From positions 1 to 5,805 of the forward strand of contig JBJKPP010000052.1 of NCBI GenBank assembly GCA_046706145.1: a stretch of 5,805 nucleotides of DNA, in the 5' to 3' direction. The notes under the pieces are model-generated. The model saw only the letters and a list, made by a program, of their open reading frames with translations, was not told the DNA's origin and did no database searches. Both the position numbers and the translations under genes were made by a program. The stretch comes from JBJKPP01 sp046706145 (GTDB lineage Bacteria > Bacteroidota > Ignavibacteria > Ignavibacteriales > Ignavibacteriaceae). How positions within the stretch are numbered: position 1 is the stretch's first letter; every line of letters starts with the position of its first letter. Positions 5,154 to 5,805 of the stretch are shown in pieces.

Positions 5154-5182
5154 AAAATATGATTCTCTCGAAGGATAATCAA
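5154..5182 (-). promoter_or_regulatory. Putative promoter of the zinc-ribbon/rpsU pair
   Basis: On the minus strand TTGATT (complement of 5177-5182) and TATTTT (complement of 5154-5159) are 17 bp apart. Start of transcription near 5147 would give a leader of about 22 nt containing the AAGGA SD. Each hexamer is only a 4/6 match in an AT-rich region, so this is tentative. If real, the pair can be expressed independently of the stress-protein gene upstream. Confidence 0.33.
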
Positions 5183-5201
5183 GGTTTTAAATTGTCAAGT
5201 T

Positions 5202-5669
5202 TTACTTGTCATTTTCCGTCGGGGTAACTACAAGAACGGGGCATTTTGCATATCTAATCACTTTTTCGGCAACACTTCCCAATAAAGTGTGCAAAATTCC
5301 AGTTGTACCGTGGGTGGCAAGTACAATTGTTCCAATATTATGTTCATCTGCATACTTTGTAATTTCCTGATAATCGATTCCTTTTCTTATAGCAGACTCG
5401 ATTTCAATTTTACTGCTTCCGGCCTCTTTTTTTACCTTTTCAATAACTTTATTCATTGACTCCTTTGCATCATCTTCAATTGTTTTTACTATTTTTTCCT
5501 CAGAAAGGTCCAATGAATGAATAGTTAGAATTGGCGGTGTTTTTTCAAGAACATGAAGTACATGCAGTTTAGCTTCGTAACGGTCGGCTAAGTCCACTGC
5601 ATATTTTACAGCAGTATAAGACAATTTGCTAAAATCTGTGGTTAGAAGGATATTCTTTATGTTTATCAT
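5202..5669 (-). CDS. Universal stress protein, UspA family
   Basis: 155 residues, the length of a single-domain cytoplasmic Usp. The N-terminus NILLTTDFSKLSYTAVKYAVDLA gives the first strand with the ATP-contacting Asp12, followed by KLHVLHVLE (second strand). The C-terminus has the nucleotide-binding motif: Ala118-x2-Gly121-x9-Gly131-Ser132, then VAEKVIRYAKCPVLVV. The consensus is G-x2-G-x9-G-S/T, and the first Gly is Ala here, as in many ATHG-type Usps, so ATP binding is likely retained but untested. Usps are induced by starvation and stress and act as dimers. The start ATG (5667-5669) has AAGGA upstream at 8-nt spacing. The next gene downstream is 76 bp away, and a separate promoter may intervene. 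Confidence 0.93.
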   Translation of the reverse strand: MINIKNILLTTDFSKLSYTAVKYAVDLADRYEAKLHVLHVLEKTPPILTIHSLDLSEEKIVKTIEDDAKESMNKVIEKVKKEAGSSKIEIESAIRKGIDYQEITKYADEHNIGTIVLATHGTTGILHTLLGSVAEKVIRYAKCPVLVVTPTENDK

Positions 5670-5733
5670 AATCGGAATCCTTTTAATAAATGTTGGTTAA
5701 ATTTCTTCCCACTTTCCTTAAAGTCTTAACTTT

Positions 5734-5805
5734 TTAAGCACGGAACACTAGGCCGTTCGGAACGTACCCGTTAGAATCTTCAACATCGCAAACAAAACCA
5801 TTTAC
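5734..5805 (-). CDS. Possible C-terminus of an unknown protein (5' end outside window)
   Basis: One minus-strand frame is open from the window edge to TAA (complement of 5734-5736), giving 23 residues that end NGYVPNGLVFRA. The other two minus frames contain stops in the same stretch. The composition (Gly, Asn, Val, Asp) is protein-like, but the stretch is too short for family assignment. It would lie 64 bp upstream of the stress-protein gene in the same direction. Confidence 0.35.
   Translation of the reverse strand, partial: VNGFVCDVEDSNGYVPNGLVFRA

Noticed and set aside
5126..5182. N-terminal extension of the zinc-ribbon protein to 5182
   Set aside because: The SD at 5133-5137 supports ATG 5125. 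The extension covers the SD and the putative promoter and adds no conserved motif.
5193..5211. Imperfect inverted repeat over the stress-protein stop codon (TGTCAAGT/ACTTGTCA)
   Set aside because: One mismatch in an 8-bp AT-rich stem and no T-run in the minus direction, so it is not a convincing terminator.

Overview
The window looks like an ordinary chromosomal segment of an AT-rich Gram-negative bacterium of the FCB group (Bacteroidota/Chlorobiota/Ignavibacteriota). This is inferred from an Obg C-terminus of the 'ISSVTxxGI..LLDELW' type, a Bacteroidetes-like SecG, and a dispersed GTCATTTCGA...GAGAAATC palindrome that I recall as frequent in such genomes. Most genes have a clear Shine-Dalgarno (SD) sequence (AGGAG, AAGGA or GAGGTGA). 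That fits the Ignavibacteria/Chlorobi side better than classical Bacteroidia, but no 16S rRNA is present to confirm it.

Layout. Positions 2-148 are the 3' end of obg (+). Positions 159-289 hold a composite inverted-repeat element. A small two-helix membrane protein lies on the minus strand (333-581). A single-pass membrane protein of unknown function (830-1570, +) has an SD and a promoter pointing to an ATA start codon rather than the downstream ATG at 1022. A tRNA with anticodon CAT (1643-1716) has its own promoter and a trailing hairpin with a T-run, followed closely by secG (1775-2161). A PBP4-type D-alanyl-D-alanine carboxypeptidase (2195-3442, -) converges on secG. A LOG-family Rossmann protein (3624-4484, +) diverges from it. 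A minus-strand cluster follows: universal stress protein (5202-5669), a small zinc-ribbon plus Tudor-like protein (4748-5125), and rpsU (4527-4718), ending in a strong terminator at 4491-4520. The last 72 bases may hold the 3' end of another minus-strand gene.

How the genes relate. Most are housekeeping: GTPase, tRNA, protein export, cell-wall trimming and ribosomal protein S21. The zinc-ribbon/Tudor-like protein sits 29 bp upstream of rpsU and is probably co-transcribed with it. Its C-terminus resembles the RNA-polymerase-binding Tudor domain of PcrA/UvrD, which makes it the most interesting uncharacterised protein here.

I see no CRISPR array, insertion sequence, phage gene or defence system. 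The main novelty is in small details: the probable ATA start, three kinds of dispersed palindrome (one apparently serving as the rpsU terminator), a shortened PBP4 with a basic tract, and a TTG-started rpsU.
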